A stretch of 64,000 nt of DNA from assembly GCF_048128805.1 (NCBI RefSeq), contig NC_136005.1, forward strand, positions 16,128,260 to 16,192,259, given 5' to 3'. The stretch's first letter is position 1; each line of letters opens with the position of its first letter. The notes beneath the pieces were generated by a model that worked only from the letters and a program-made list of their open reading frames with translations, had not been told where the DNA came from and did not search any database. This DNA comes from Centroberyx gerrardi. Its lineage: Eukaryota; Chordata; Actinopteri; Beryciformes; Berycidae. Position numbers and translations under genes: made by a program. Positions 13,783 to 53,515 of this stretch are shown here, in pieces.

Positions 13783-14224
13783 GCAAATGATCCCAATCAG
13801 CGGGATACAATTTTTTGAGTTACCAAAACCATGAAACCACCCCACATTCACTCATTTATTCCCACCGTTAGCATGGCTGGATGATGCTTCAGAGTTAAGT
13901 CTCCCTTAGTAACACAGACACACACACCCAACCAAGCCCAGTCGCACGTGGGAACACTTTCCTCATTAGCTCTCAGCTGGAAATATCTGAAAAGAAGAGA
14001 GAGAAACAGTGTTGTGATGAAGATCACTACATAATGGCGACATCAGTAGATGTAGCTGAGAGTTTTGACGTACATTTCTTTTGTCTCAGCGCTTCCTTTG
14101 GTGTAATAAAGGCACCTCAGAGACACTTTCGAATAACAGCCCTTTGTTTCTAAAATATAAAATATGTGAAGCGTATAGGGAGACTTTAAAGGATTTCCTA
14201 TGGAGTGCCACCTTAAAGGGTAAT

Positions 14225-14470
14225 GATAATAGGTTCAACTAGAAGGGCACTCGGAGAGCGCAGACCTCCGCCAAGGTTCGTGCTATTATTGCTTGTTCGT
14301 GAGTCGGATCCGGATCCGCTCCAAAATTTAATGGGTTCTTCCTTGGCCCATGCTACACCCTTCCACGAAGTTTCATGAAAATCGGGCCAGTAGTTTTTCC
14401 GTAATCCTGCTAACAGACAAACAAACAAACAAACGGCACCGAAAACATAACCTCCTTGGCGGAGGTAATA
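14225..14470 (-). repeat. RTE-like LINE/SINE 3' segment
   Basis: This block contains 'cctccgccaagg', 'gtttcatgaaaatcggg', 'gtaatcctgctaacagac' and a (AAAC)n run, and ends in 'cctccttggcggaggtaat'. These phrases are typical of the non-coding ends of RTE-type retroelements or SINEs in fish. The exact family is unknown to me. Strand is a guess. Confidence 0.45.
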
Positions 14471-14597
14471 AGGTTTGGCAACCTTTCCTTGACCGCCTCC
14501 CTAGGGATTTAGTGGATCTGTTATTGAAGGGGCACCCAGCTTTTGAATGGCACCTGCCTAATGTCTCTTAACAGTGAGTATTTTGTTTGTATTTAAT

Positions 14598-14710
14598 GAT
14601 TACCTCCACCAAGGAGGTAATGTTTTCACCTGCGTCTTGTGTTTGTCCGTCCGTCCGTCCGTCTGTTAGCAGGATATCTCAAAAAGTTGGAGGATTTGCA
14701 CAAAACTTGG
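14598..14710 (+). repeat. Second RTE-like segment, cut by the L2 element
   Basis: It starts 'tacctccaccaaggaggtaatg' and contains (GTCC)n and 'gttagcaggatatctcaaaaag', the same family as 14,225-14,470 in the opposite sense. It stops abruptly at about 14,710, where the TATGTT-type tail of the minus-strand L2 element begins, suggesting the L2 landed in it. Confidence 0.45.
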
Positions 14711-17700
14711 TATGTTTATGTTTATGTTTATTTAAGGATCCCCATTAGAAGCACATGGATGTGCCTCTAGTCTTCCTGGGGTCCTGAACATAGAAATACA
14801 ATACAGACATACAATAAGAAAGTACAGTCAACTTAGGATATAAAAACAATCAGGCAAGCTGATTGTATACAATACAGACATACAATAAGAAAGTACAGCC
14901 AATTTAGGATATAAAGACAATCAGGCAAGCTAAGCAGATATACAAATGAGTGAAATTAAGGATAAAGTGATAACAGATAATAGTACAATTAAACATAAAA
15001 CAAAGAAAAATAATAGATATAACGTGATACTAAAGCAAGCAGACTAAACAGATAGACGAAGGCAAGAATTTGAGGATATAAAATAACATAACCTAACAAT
15101 CAGACATACATACATGTAGGGGTATGTGCTTATCCTGTTATTTGGCAAGATATTTATTTGTATGCTTTCTGAAAGTTATTTTGTTATTAACAGTATATGA
15201 TATCTTTGGGCAGAGAATTCCAAAGTGCTATTGACCTATATACGACGGTAAGTTTACGAAAATTTGTTCTTGGAGCCGGGAGCATTATGTGACCAGAGGC
15301 TGCACCTCTTGTGCTGTAACCATGCCCAGAGGCCATATGTATCTGATGAGCCAAGCTGGACGGGTTGTTGGTGCTAATGACGCTCCGCAATAGCATTAAG
15401 AGACACAAAGACATTTTCTGTTTAACCATCAGCCATGCCAAGTGTGCATGCATATAGTTAACACTTGTCCTGTATGAACAATCGAGTGCCAGACGAGCCG
15501 CTTTATTTTGAGCAACCTGCAACTTTTCCAGATCCGATTTTGATGCTGATGACCAGATTACAGGGCAGTATTCTAGGTGAGACAGAACCAAAGACTGAAT
15601 AACTAATTTGATTATTGAGGGAGTGATGAACGCAGAGCACTTCCTAGTCATACTGATTCCTCTTCCCATTTTTGTGACAATATTATTTATATGTTTAGAC
15701 CAGGATAGTGAGCTATCAATAGTTATGCCCAGAAGTTTTATTGTGTTTACTTGTTCAATATTTGTGGTGCTTATTGCCAATTTTAGTTGAGGGTTGTTGG
15801 CCAACATATGTCGGGATCCAAACACAATGGACTTTGTCTTAGAAATATTTAAGACCAACTTGTTGCACTCAACCCACTTGTTTACGTCTATTAGGGCATT
15901 ACTTAGGGCGCGAGTTACCGCTTGCTCAGATAAGGCAGTACTGTATAGAGTGGTGTCATCGGCATACATAACTGTGTTGACATTTTTTACACAAAACGGC
16001 AGATCATTAGTGAAGATGGAGTATAACAAAGGCCCTAGACAGCTGCCCTGTGGAACCCCACAGTCTGACATTCCAGTTTGAATAGCTGCCATTAAAGAAG
16101 ACTCTCTGTTTTCTCCCTGAGAGATAGTGCTTAAACCATGAGGTTGCACTGGAAGTGAAGCCATAACACTGTAACTTGCCAATGAGCAAGGTATGATCAA
16201 TTACGTCGAATGCTGCACTGAAATCCAACATTACTGCTCCCACTAATTTCTTGTTATCCATGCCTGTTAGCCAGTCGTCGGTCATATGTGCAAGTGCGGT
16301 GCTTGTTGAATGGCCTTCTCTGTATGCATGCTGACAGCTAGAAAGTAGATTATTGTCGGAAAAGTAATCCATCACTTGCTTAAATACTATTTTTTCAATT
16401 ACTTTACTTAATAATGGTAAAATACTTATTGGGCGACTGTTGGGACCGTTAAAAATTTTGTTTTTGTCTTTCGGAAGTGGAATAATTTTGTCTTCCTTCC
16501 ATGCAGTTGGATGAACCCCATTGGTTAGGCATTGATTGAAAATATGGCATATTGGAGTAGTAACAGAGTTGGCTACAAGTTTAAGCATTTTACTATCTAG
16601 GTTATCTATGCCAGGGGAAATGGAGTCTGCTTGTGACATGAGTAATTTCATAACAGTTTCTCTATCAATCTGACTGAATTTAAAGAGGCAGTACTTGTCC
16701 TTCATAATCCCATTCCATATCAATGTATGTGATAGTGAGCCATCACTGCATTGCTTACCATTTCTTAAAGGAACACTTTGCCGATTTTCAACCAGCTTTG
16801 TATCATTACAATGTCGGTAGTATATGCAAATGAACAATGTTTACCTTCCCTCCATGTTGCCTGCACTGAGAGCTCCCCATTCATTTGCCAGCAGAAACTC
16901 CGCCAGGTGGTCACCCGGCGGAGTTTTGCTGGCTGGTATTGCTCTCAATCCGTGGATGCGGGCATACAAAAATGAGTAAGTACAATCTGTAGTTCGAATA
17001 ACAGCCATGCGAGCCGGCGCAGCTTCAAAATCTATTGTTCTTCCGAGAACCAATGACATCACTGGTTTGCGGAAGTACAACAGATTTTGAAGCTGCGCCC
17101 CAGAGACACAGAGAACATTAAAAAAACCTGTTGTTGTTTTTCACACTATATCCCGATTTCGGATAGATAGAGATATGGTTGAAAGTCGGCAAAGTGGTCC
17201 TTTAACTTATCAACTTTACTTTTAAAAAAATCATTAAAATAGTTTGCAATGTCATGAGGCTTTGTTATGAATGCCCGTTCAGATTGTATGAATGAGATAA
17301 GTGTATTCGATTTCCTACCCATCATTTCATTCAGTGTTGACCAGTTTTTTCCCATCATTTTTTGCTTCACTGATCCTTTGTTTATAATACTCTTTCTTTT
17401 TATTTTTATTTAGCTTAGTCACTAGATTCCTTAATTGACAGTAGACTTGTCTTTCTGACTTCGAACCTAGTTTATTTGCTGTTTTCTTTGCATTTTCCCT
17501 TAAAGTCATTAAGTCCATGAGATCTTTATCTATGGAGCACTTTTCGACCTGACAGTAAATTTTTTAAGTGGTGCATGCCTGTTTGCTATTTCCGTGAACA
17601 AGTTCATAAATACATTGAGTGCTGTTTCAGGGTTGTTCTCGTTGCATACTACAGACCAATCTACTTGTTCTACCTCATTCACAAACGCTTCCTTATTGAA

Positions 17701-18090
17701 GTGTTTGTAAGATCTCTTATGGATGACCTCGTTACCTCCTTTAGGGATTTTAGTCTTCCTCGACAGGGCAACCAGATTATGATTGCTGAATCCTACTACT
17801 AGGGAAACAGCTTTAGAACAGTGTTCCAGAGAGTTGGTGATGACAAGGTCTATACATGTAAAAGAGGTTATGCCATGCTTGTTAGTAGAAATTTGTGTCG
17901 GGTGGGACACCGTTTGTGTCAAATTGCATGCTTGAGCCATAGACAGTAGCTTGCATTTCATGGGACACTTAGTGGAAAGCCAATCAATATTAATGTCTCC
18001 CAGTAAGTATGAAGGTTGGTTATGGGCCAAGGAAGAACTGATTAACTTTTCATGTCGATTGGCCAAAAGGGGGCGTGGTGGTGGGTGTGG
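14705..18090 (-). mobile_element. L2-clade LINE, 5'-truncated and decayed
   Basis: The minus strand encodes, in order, the C-terminal half of an apurinic-type endonuclease (about 18,065-17,530; 'LLGDINIDW', then 'SNHNLV'), a linker (17,518-17,210), and reverse transcriptase (16,760-15,187). The RT has 'DFSAAFDVIDH', 'GVPQGSCLGPLLY' and the catalytic 'YADD'; a thumb/C-terminal part follows. Non-coding 3' sequence (15,186-14,705) ends in a TAAACA-type tail, typical of L2/CR1-like elements. Frameshifts separate the endonuclease, linker and RT blocks and break the RT itself near 16,100, and the 5' end is missing, so it cannot be active. A TTAA-flanked transposon splits it at 16,769-17,201. Confidence 0.85.
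16769..17201. mobile_element. 433-bp non-autonomous DNA transposon at TTAA
   Basis: The ends are inverted repeats of about 26 bases: the left begins AGGAACACTTTGCCGATTTT and the right, read inward, AGGACCACTTTGCCGACTTT. TTAA lies on both sides (16,765-16,768 and 17,202-17,205). No coding capacity is seen. TTAA targets point to piggyBac or Kolobok; the AGG termini favour Kolobok, but this is a guess. The element sits inside the L2 coding region, and the reading frame on its two sides is in register. Confidence 0.8.
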
Positions 18091-18099
18091 CATATCACC

Positions 18100-20300
18100 A
18101 AAAGGTGGTTGTCAGACATGGCAGAGGTCTGTGCTCTACTGAACACATTTTCTAGTTGTTAATCAAATCTAGTCAAATCTAAACAAATCATAATGCCCTT
18201 TTTTTCTCTTCTTCTTCTCTGTAACCCATTTTCCATAGTGAATTATCTGTGCTGCCACGTGTTTTTATTTGTTGTTTATGTGAAAACGTCATTAAAATAT
18301 TATTGGAAGGAAAAAATATATATACCTGAGGCACTGGAGGATGGAGGGAAAGAAAAGTGGGATGACCAGAGACTCCCCTGTATAACTGCTGTTTACCCTG
18401 TTTCTTCTGTGTCATATTTCAACCCATCACAGTTATGTTGCACCTATGTCTCTATTCATATCTGTACCCATTCCTGTATCTCTGGTTTCCACCCAGCCCG
18501 TCTGAAAACCATGCAGATACACATATTGAACACAGTAATTTTCAACACTTGAAGACTACTCCTGTGCTGCAGTTGTGTATCTTATGACTTCATACAGTAC
18601 TTTTCAAGCATTTAATAATATGAGAGAGGGCTAGCCTATGATTAGTCTGTTATCCTCTCCAGCTAGGTAGACCTTACGCTTGACTGCCTCCTGGAAAACA
18701 ACACAAAATCACTTAATAGACCTGATTTGAGCGCCTGGGAGGAGGTAAAACAGGGGAGCTGAATTGTGCCTCGGGGCCCTGGAAAGAGGCAGGCAGAGGG
18801 AAAGAGAGAGATGGAAGGATCACAGTGCAACAGTAAATAAGGTTACAGTATGAATAATGAGCTCCCTCTGCACCAGGGCCTCAACTGGCCTAATGACAGA
18901 GACCTGTTTCAGATTAGGTCTCTCACAAACATACACACACGTGCGTACATGTACACACACACAAGGGAGAACGGTGCAGGAGGTCCTATCGGTTCAGATA
19001 ATCTGTTGCCCACGGAGGGGTTCTGCTCTGGGACAGCTAATAAATGATCAAGGAGGAAACAGTGGAGGAAGAGGGCATCTCCACACACATCTTTAAATCA
19101 GTCACCCATTCACTCTTTCCTTCAAGTTGTCAAATATGCGTCCTTTGTTTCCCTCCGCCAGTCTGTCTCTCTCTCCCCTGAGCCTTTATTTCTGTGATCA
19201 GGCTGATCCCCAAAACCCTTTCAACACTGGGATGTGTTTCCAAAGCTCCACAACATTTGGAAACATCCACTATAAATCAATATGAGTCCAGGGGGGTATT
19301 ACACAAAGCAGGATTAGAAAGTTAGCCAGATAACTGTGAAAAGGATTATGCTATATCCTGGTGATAGTGATTTGAATATGTAAAACAAAGCTTGGATCTT
19401 AGGGTTAGAAATATGATTTAGTCATGTATGTTGATGAATGCTAATAATAAACACATTTTCAGAAGATATTTCATCACACTTTTTAAAGTTATCTGGATAA
19501 CTTCCCCCCCCTGCATTCAACAACACACTTTTTTTTTTATTCCATAAGAGTTATCCCACTCAGTCAATCCAACTTTTCACGAGCTTGGCATTAACATGGT
19601 GCATGTCTGCCATCTGCTGACAGTAGGCAGCTCAGCAATGTAGTCTATTGTTGTGGAAAAATAGTCGTGCAATTATAGATAAGCACATCAAGGTTTATTT
19701 CAAAAACCCTCAATTTTTCAGTGTCAATATATTCAACATAGACAAAACAGACACTAATTCATTCATATCAAATATTTCTCTCAAAGCATAAATTTCATTT
19801 CATACTGGAAACTTAAAACTCACTCTATAGAAATAGTGTGGTTTTCAGCTGCCCTCTATACAGTAGCTGTTATAATAGCACAGTCTTAATAAGTACAACA
19901 GTATGTATACTGTTCATACTCCAGTAACAGAGAAACGGGTAACTAGAAGGAATAAACTTCCCCACCGTACACGTGAAGCTACTGAAGAGCTGTTTGATCA
20001 ACCCCACCTTACATTTTCATTCTCCAGGACAAATCATGGGGAGAAATGAAATATCCAACAGTACCCTATTCCAGATGGGACTCCTTATCTGACAAGAGTT
20101 TGGTTAGTTTACATGATCAAACAGGGTAAAAGGTCCTGGGATGTTACTAATAACAGATCTATGAACATGCTTCATCACATAAATTATCTGCTATGCTACT
20201 CTATGTGTCGTTACATTCTTTACTGGTATAAGTATCTGCCAAGCTGTGGTGTACTGGTTGTTTAGGAGGTGAGTATACTCTGACCCCACCATCCAATTAG
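18100..20300. other. Intergenic, no gene seen
   Basis: This stretch between the L2 element and BLOC1S2 is AT-rich and holds no recognisable coding segment. A TTTATT at 19,536 and others are possible distal minus-strand poly(A) signals, but a closer one exists at 20,328. A CTCF-core-like match lies at 19,609-19,620. Confidence 0.55.
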
Positions 20301-20327
20301 GCGATACTGGTAATTAGGCTGAGTAGA

Positions 20328-20333
20328 TTTATT
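20328..20333 (-). terminator. Candidate BLOC1S2 poly(A) signal
   Basis: TTTATT on the plus strand reads AATAAA on the minus strand, about 320 bases after the BLOC1S2 stop codon. It is the first such hexamer noticed downstream; its use is not proven. Confidence 0.4.
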
Positions 20334-20654
20334 CCATATAGTGTATCCACACAAAGAAGCGGGTATACGCTGTACACCGACTTGCGCGACTTCTGCCAAA
20401 AACAGTGAATACTGGTTTGAGTATTGGTTTAAAATCCAACCCAGGCACTGCAGCACTAATTCAAGCGCCTGCAACTGCTTCCTCCTTAGTCGCTCCTAGG
20501 TGTCAAAGTGGGTTTGGCTGTTTTGTTGTTTCAGTCTCAGTTCACATCCTCCCCACAGCTCCTGGCTCCACTGGCAGGGAGAGGGAAGGCAAGGCAGGGT
20601 GAAAGAGGGTGAGAAAGGCACCATAACCCTCACCCCTCCTCCTCCTCCTGCTCT

Positions 20655-22899
20655 TCATCGCTTCTCCAGTTTCTTGAATTTGGCCTCTGCAGAGATAGGG
20701 AAAGAGAAGAACTCACTCAGTCTGCAGTTAGAAGCTGCACCAAAAGAAACAAAACTACCCTTGTCTAAAGTCTAACTGCAACATAATCAGGTGTCTGTCT
20801 GTTTGTCTTTGGAAGCGGTACTGTGGAAGAGGTTATGTGAGGAATCGTCTGTGGTGTCAGAGCGCCATCTGGTGTTGGAGTTCATAATGCTTTGGAACAT
20901 GAACTGATAAATGAATAGAAGCCAGGAAAGACAGAATAGAATAGAGTAGAATACCCAGCTCCCACTGTCATACAGGAATACAGCAAGACAGGAAAACCAC
21001 CAAAACATAGTTAACTAACTGATGAAGCAATGGAATTCTACTATTATCGTTATCAGCCCAATACCACAGTATGAAATAGACTAAGGAATTAAGAATGTAA
21101 TTAAACAGAGAAATAGTCACTTATCACATTGAATATAGAAATTGAATTGCATCGATCTTACTCAGCATAACCTTGGGCTGAACATTCATTTTTTTCTTAT
21201 TTTTAGATTTCTTTTTTATTTTTTTAGCATTTTCGCCTTTTTTCCACAGTTCAAAGTAGAGAGAGAGAGAGAGACGGTCTTTCCCGGGACGTTGCGGTTA
21301 CACGGCACGCGCCCTAGACCACTGAGCCACCAGGACACCCCACACTTCTGCATTTCTGTAGGTTAAATGTCTTACCCAGTCTCTTGGAGTATGTGTCCAG
21401 TTTGTAGGCAGCCTGTTCGAGAGCAGACACTTGCTCTTCGATCTGATTTATTTGGTCCAAGTAGGGCTGTAGGCTGGCATCTGAAACAAACACACAAACA
21501 CACACACACACACAATACAGATGTTCACATCAAGGTAGTAGTAAGAAAGATATCAAATGGAAATAAGCAGGAGTATGCCAGTAATTTTTTTCCTGTGAGT
21601 TTTAGTGCAGCTGCAGGTCCTGAATATCTCACTCACACTTGTTGTTGAGATCCTGCAGGTTACGGCTGATGTTGATGCTGATGTCCTTCATCTCCATGTA
21701 CTTCAGACTAGTTAGCTTGTTCATGTTCTCCAACAGACGGTAGTCCTCACAGGTGGCTGTAAAGGGAAGGAGATAGAAGGGTTAAGTGCATGAGAGAAAA
21801 GGAGATTCGAAAAAAGTGACAGTCACATGCAAATACAGGGAGAGAGGAGGAAGCATGAGGATGAGAAATGAAAGGGAGGCATCAGCAAATCACTGTCCTG
21901 GCGAAGAATAATCTTTGTTGTGTGCAGGGAAACGGAAGAGGGAGAGCAAAAGAAGTTTTAAAAGAAAGAACTAAAGACCTGTGAGTTCTCCTTGCAGGAA
22001 GACCGACATCTTTTCAAACATATCGGTGCACAGCTCGTTTATATCAGGCTCTGCAGGCTCCACAGCCTCCTCTGCCGTCTCAACACCGCCGTCACCTTAA
22101 CACAAACGTTAGGAGCAAGATAATTTACAGTTATACAATAGCCTAGAAGTTTAAACAATAGAAGAGTAAATTTAAACAATAGAACCTAAGCACAGGAAGA
22201 CAATGCCATAAAGAATTTTTGATCCACAAAAACATAAACAATGCACTTAACATAATTAGCTATAGTTTCCAACCCACTGCATGGAGCAAAACAATTTAGG
22301 TAATGCACACTGCAGTGGCGACATCTCCATTTGTTTATTTTGTTTGTTTGTTTTTATTAGCAAACAACACAATACAAACAATCAGACAGACAGTACATGG
22401 GTTTGATGACAATTATGAATAATAACAATTCTCTCCAGACAGTGTTGAAATTATGTTTAGGAGAATAGTTCGTGTAGCTCAGGTTTTTTTTTTTTTTTTC
22501 AATACATATAAAAGATTGAATTAAGGATTTATAGTCGAACATAAGCTCCTTAAAGCATGGAATAGTTTGGAAGAATTTTGAATTATGTATATGATATTTT
22601 CCCAATAAAATGATAAATGTTATCATTTTTACTGTTGATATATCTTCATACTACATCTCTATTTGTTTGAATTGTTGTGGGACTGTTAGCATTAGCCAGC
22701 GAGCTACGGAAGCGACAAGGAAACACAACTCACTGTTGGTGCTGGACTTTTTGGGCGCTGACGCCAGGCTCTCCCCCGCACCCTCCGGTCCCTCTCCGGT
22801 GCTGCTGGAGGCTCCAGCCAGGTTCAGTGCCGTCGGATGGCTCATCGGTACCCTGGAGATACTGTCCATTGCAGCGGCCTCATCACCCGTTGCAGCCAT
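20655..22899 (-). CDS. bloc1s2: BLOC-1 complex subunit 2 (BLOS2), five coding exons
   Basis: Exons on the minus strand: 22899-22734, about 22095-21980, 21756-21637, 21480-21376 and 20686-20655. The exon 2 coordinates may be off by one base, because the frame needs 117 nt there. The protein is about 179 aa. Its conserved part matches BLOS2: '[12 protein letters not shown]', '[18 protein letters not shown]', '[20 protein letters not shown]', ending 'KFKKLEKR'. This is the coiled-coil core. BLOS2 belongs to BLOC-1 (lysosome-related organelle biogenesis) and BORC (lysosome positioning); both are family knowledge. The start at 22,899 has A at -3 and G at +4. The first 55 residues are a low-complexity Ala/Ser/Gly/Pro-rich extension longer than the human N-terminus; Met11 and Met19 are possible alternative starts. 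The gene is divergent to USP24. Intron 1 carries an L1 fragment and intron 4 a SINE head. Confidence 0.88.
20864..20875 (-). promoter_or_regulatory. CTCF-core-like motif
   Basis: GCCATCTGGTGT matches 11 of 12 positions of the reverse CTCF core (GCCMYCTRSTGG). It lies in the last BLOC1S2 intron. Motif match only; no occupancy evidence. Confidence 0.3.
21272..21341 (-). mobile_element. tRNA-derived SINE head fragment
   Basis: Read on the minus strand, the block has an A-box-like 'TGGCTCAGTGGTCTA' followed by 'GCGCGTGCCGTGTAACCG' and a weakened B box ('CCCGGGAAAGACC'). This is the layout of a tRNA-derived SINE promoter. A GA array abuts it on the left. It lies in BLOC1S2 intron 4, in the sense direction, about 35 bases from exon 4. 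Confidence 0.6.
22325..22630 (-). mobile_element. L1-type LINE 3' fragment
   Basis: The minus strand encodes a short piece resembling the extreme C-terminus of fish L1 reverse transcriptase ('[13 protein letters not shown]', then 'PCFKELM'). An AATAAA-AACAAACAAAC tail then reads out at about 22,350-22,325. An A/T run (22,482-22,500) interrupts it. It is in intron 1 of BLOC1S2, sense to the gene, and is dead. Confidence 0.55.
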
Positions 22900-22940
22900 T
22901 TTGTTCTGCCTTGCCTTTCCCTGTCACATGATTTGAATTT

Positions 22941-22949
22941 TCACGTGAC
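22941..22949. promoter_or_regulatory. CACGTG E-box, CLEAR-like
   Basis: TCACGTGAC, about 42 bases upstream of the BLOC1S2 start codon. It equals the core of the CLEAR element (GTCACGTGAC) except for the first base. TFEB/TFE3 bind CLEAR sites in lysosomal gene promoters; USF and Myc bind the same core. Confidence 0.45.
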
Positions 22950-23363
22950 GTTCACCTGCCCCAGCCCCTCCACCTCCCCCCGCGCGCAATGCCACACCCT
23001 TTTCTTTTGACAGGTGGCTCTGTCACAGTAAAAACACACAAATAATTCAAATTTACAGTAACCTCCAACTAATTTCTACATGGACTCCATTAAGAATTCA
23101 TTTTGTCTTTCATTGTCCAACATGCGTGTCAACCCATTCATCAGTACCACATCATTTCCATTGCACATTCAGATGAACATTTAGTTATTATCAGTGCATG
23201 AAATGAGTATTACTATCCAAATGAAGTGAAAATTATGAAATGCAAGGCTTTAAAATATGGACTGATTCCATTATGGGTGGGGGTGACGCACTCTACGCAT
23301 CCACGGAAACGTCCGGCGCTGTTGTGGGAAGCCATCGTGACAGGTTAGCAGTGGACTGTAAAC

Positions 23364-23414
23364 ATGGCGGCGTGCACGGCTACAGGGCTGTGCAGCACAC
23401 CCCATTACTATTAG
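23364..23414 (+). other. Upstream ORF in the USP24 leader
   Basis: ATG within the YY1-like motif, 16 codons, then TAG. It ends 25 bases before the USP24 start codon and is in a different frame. Whether it is in the mRNA depends on the start site; if YY1 marks the start, transcription may begin at or after it. Confidence 0.35.
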
Positions 23415-23439
23415 TCTGAGAAACGGAGACACCCCAAAC

Positions 23440-53515
<30,076 letters not shown>

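Larger units (their letters stand above)
11000..14200. other. Intergenic stretch, no clear gene
   Basis: Apart from the unassigned frame at 11,689 and a (CA)n array at 13,735-13,781, nothing was recognised: no conserved protein segments and no RNA gene fold. Confidence 0.6.
22900..23439. promoter_or_regulatory. Shared divergent promoter of BLOC1S2 and USP24
   Basis: The two start codons are about 540 bases apart and point away from each other. The flanks are CG-rich ('cccccgcgcgc' at 22,977). On the BLOC1S2 side, TCACGTGAC at 22,941-22,949 is a strong E-box of the CLEAR/USF type. On the USP24 side, AACATGGCGGC at 23,361-23,371 resembles a YY1 site and also opens a short upstream reading frame. 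No TATA box was seen next to either gene, as expected for housekeeping promoters. Confidence 0.65.

Noticed and set aside
21272..21341. Possible tRNA gene on the minus strand
   Set aside because: A-box-like sequence is present but the B box is degenerate and no full cloverleaf can be drawn; a SINE head fits better.
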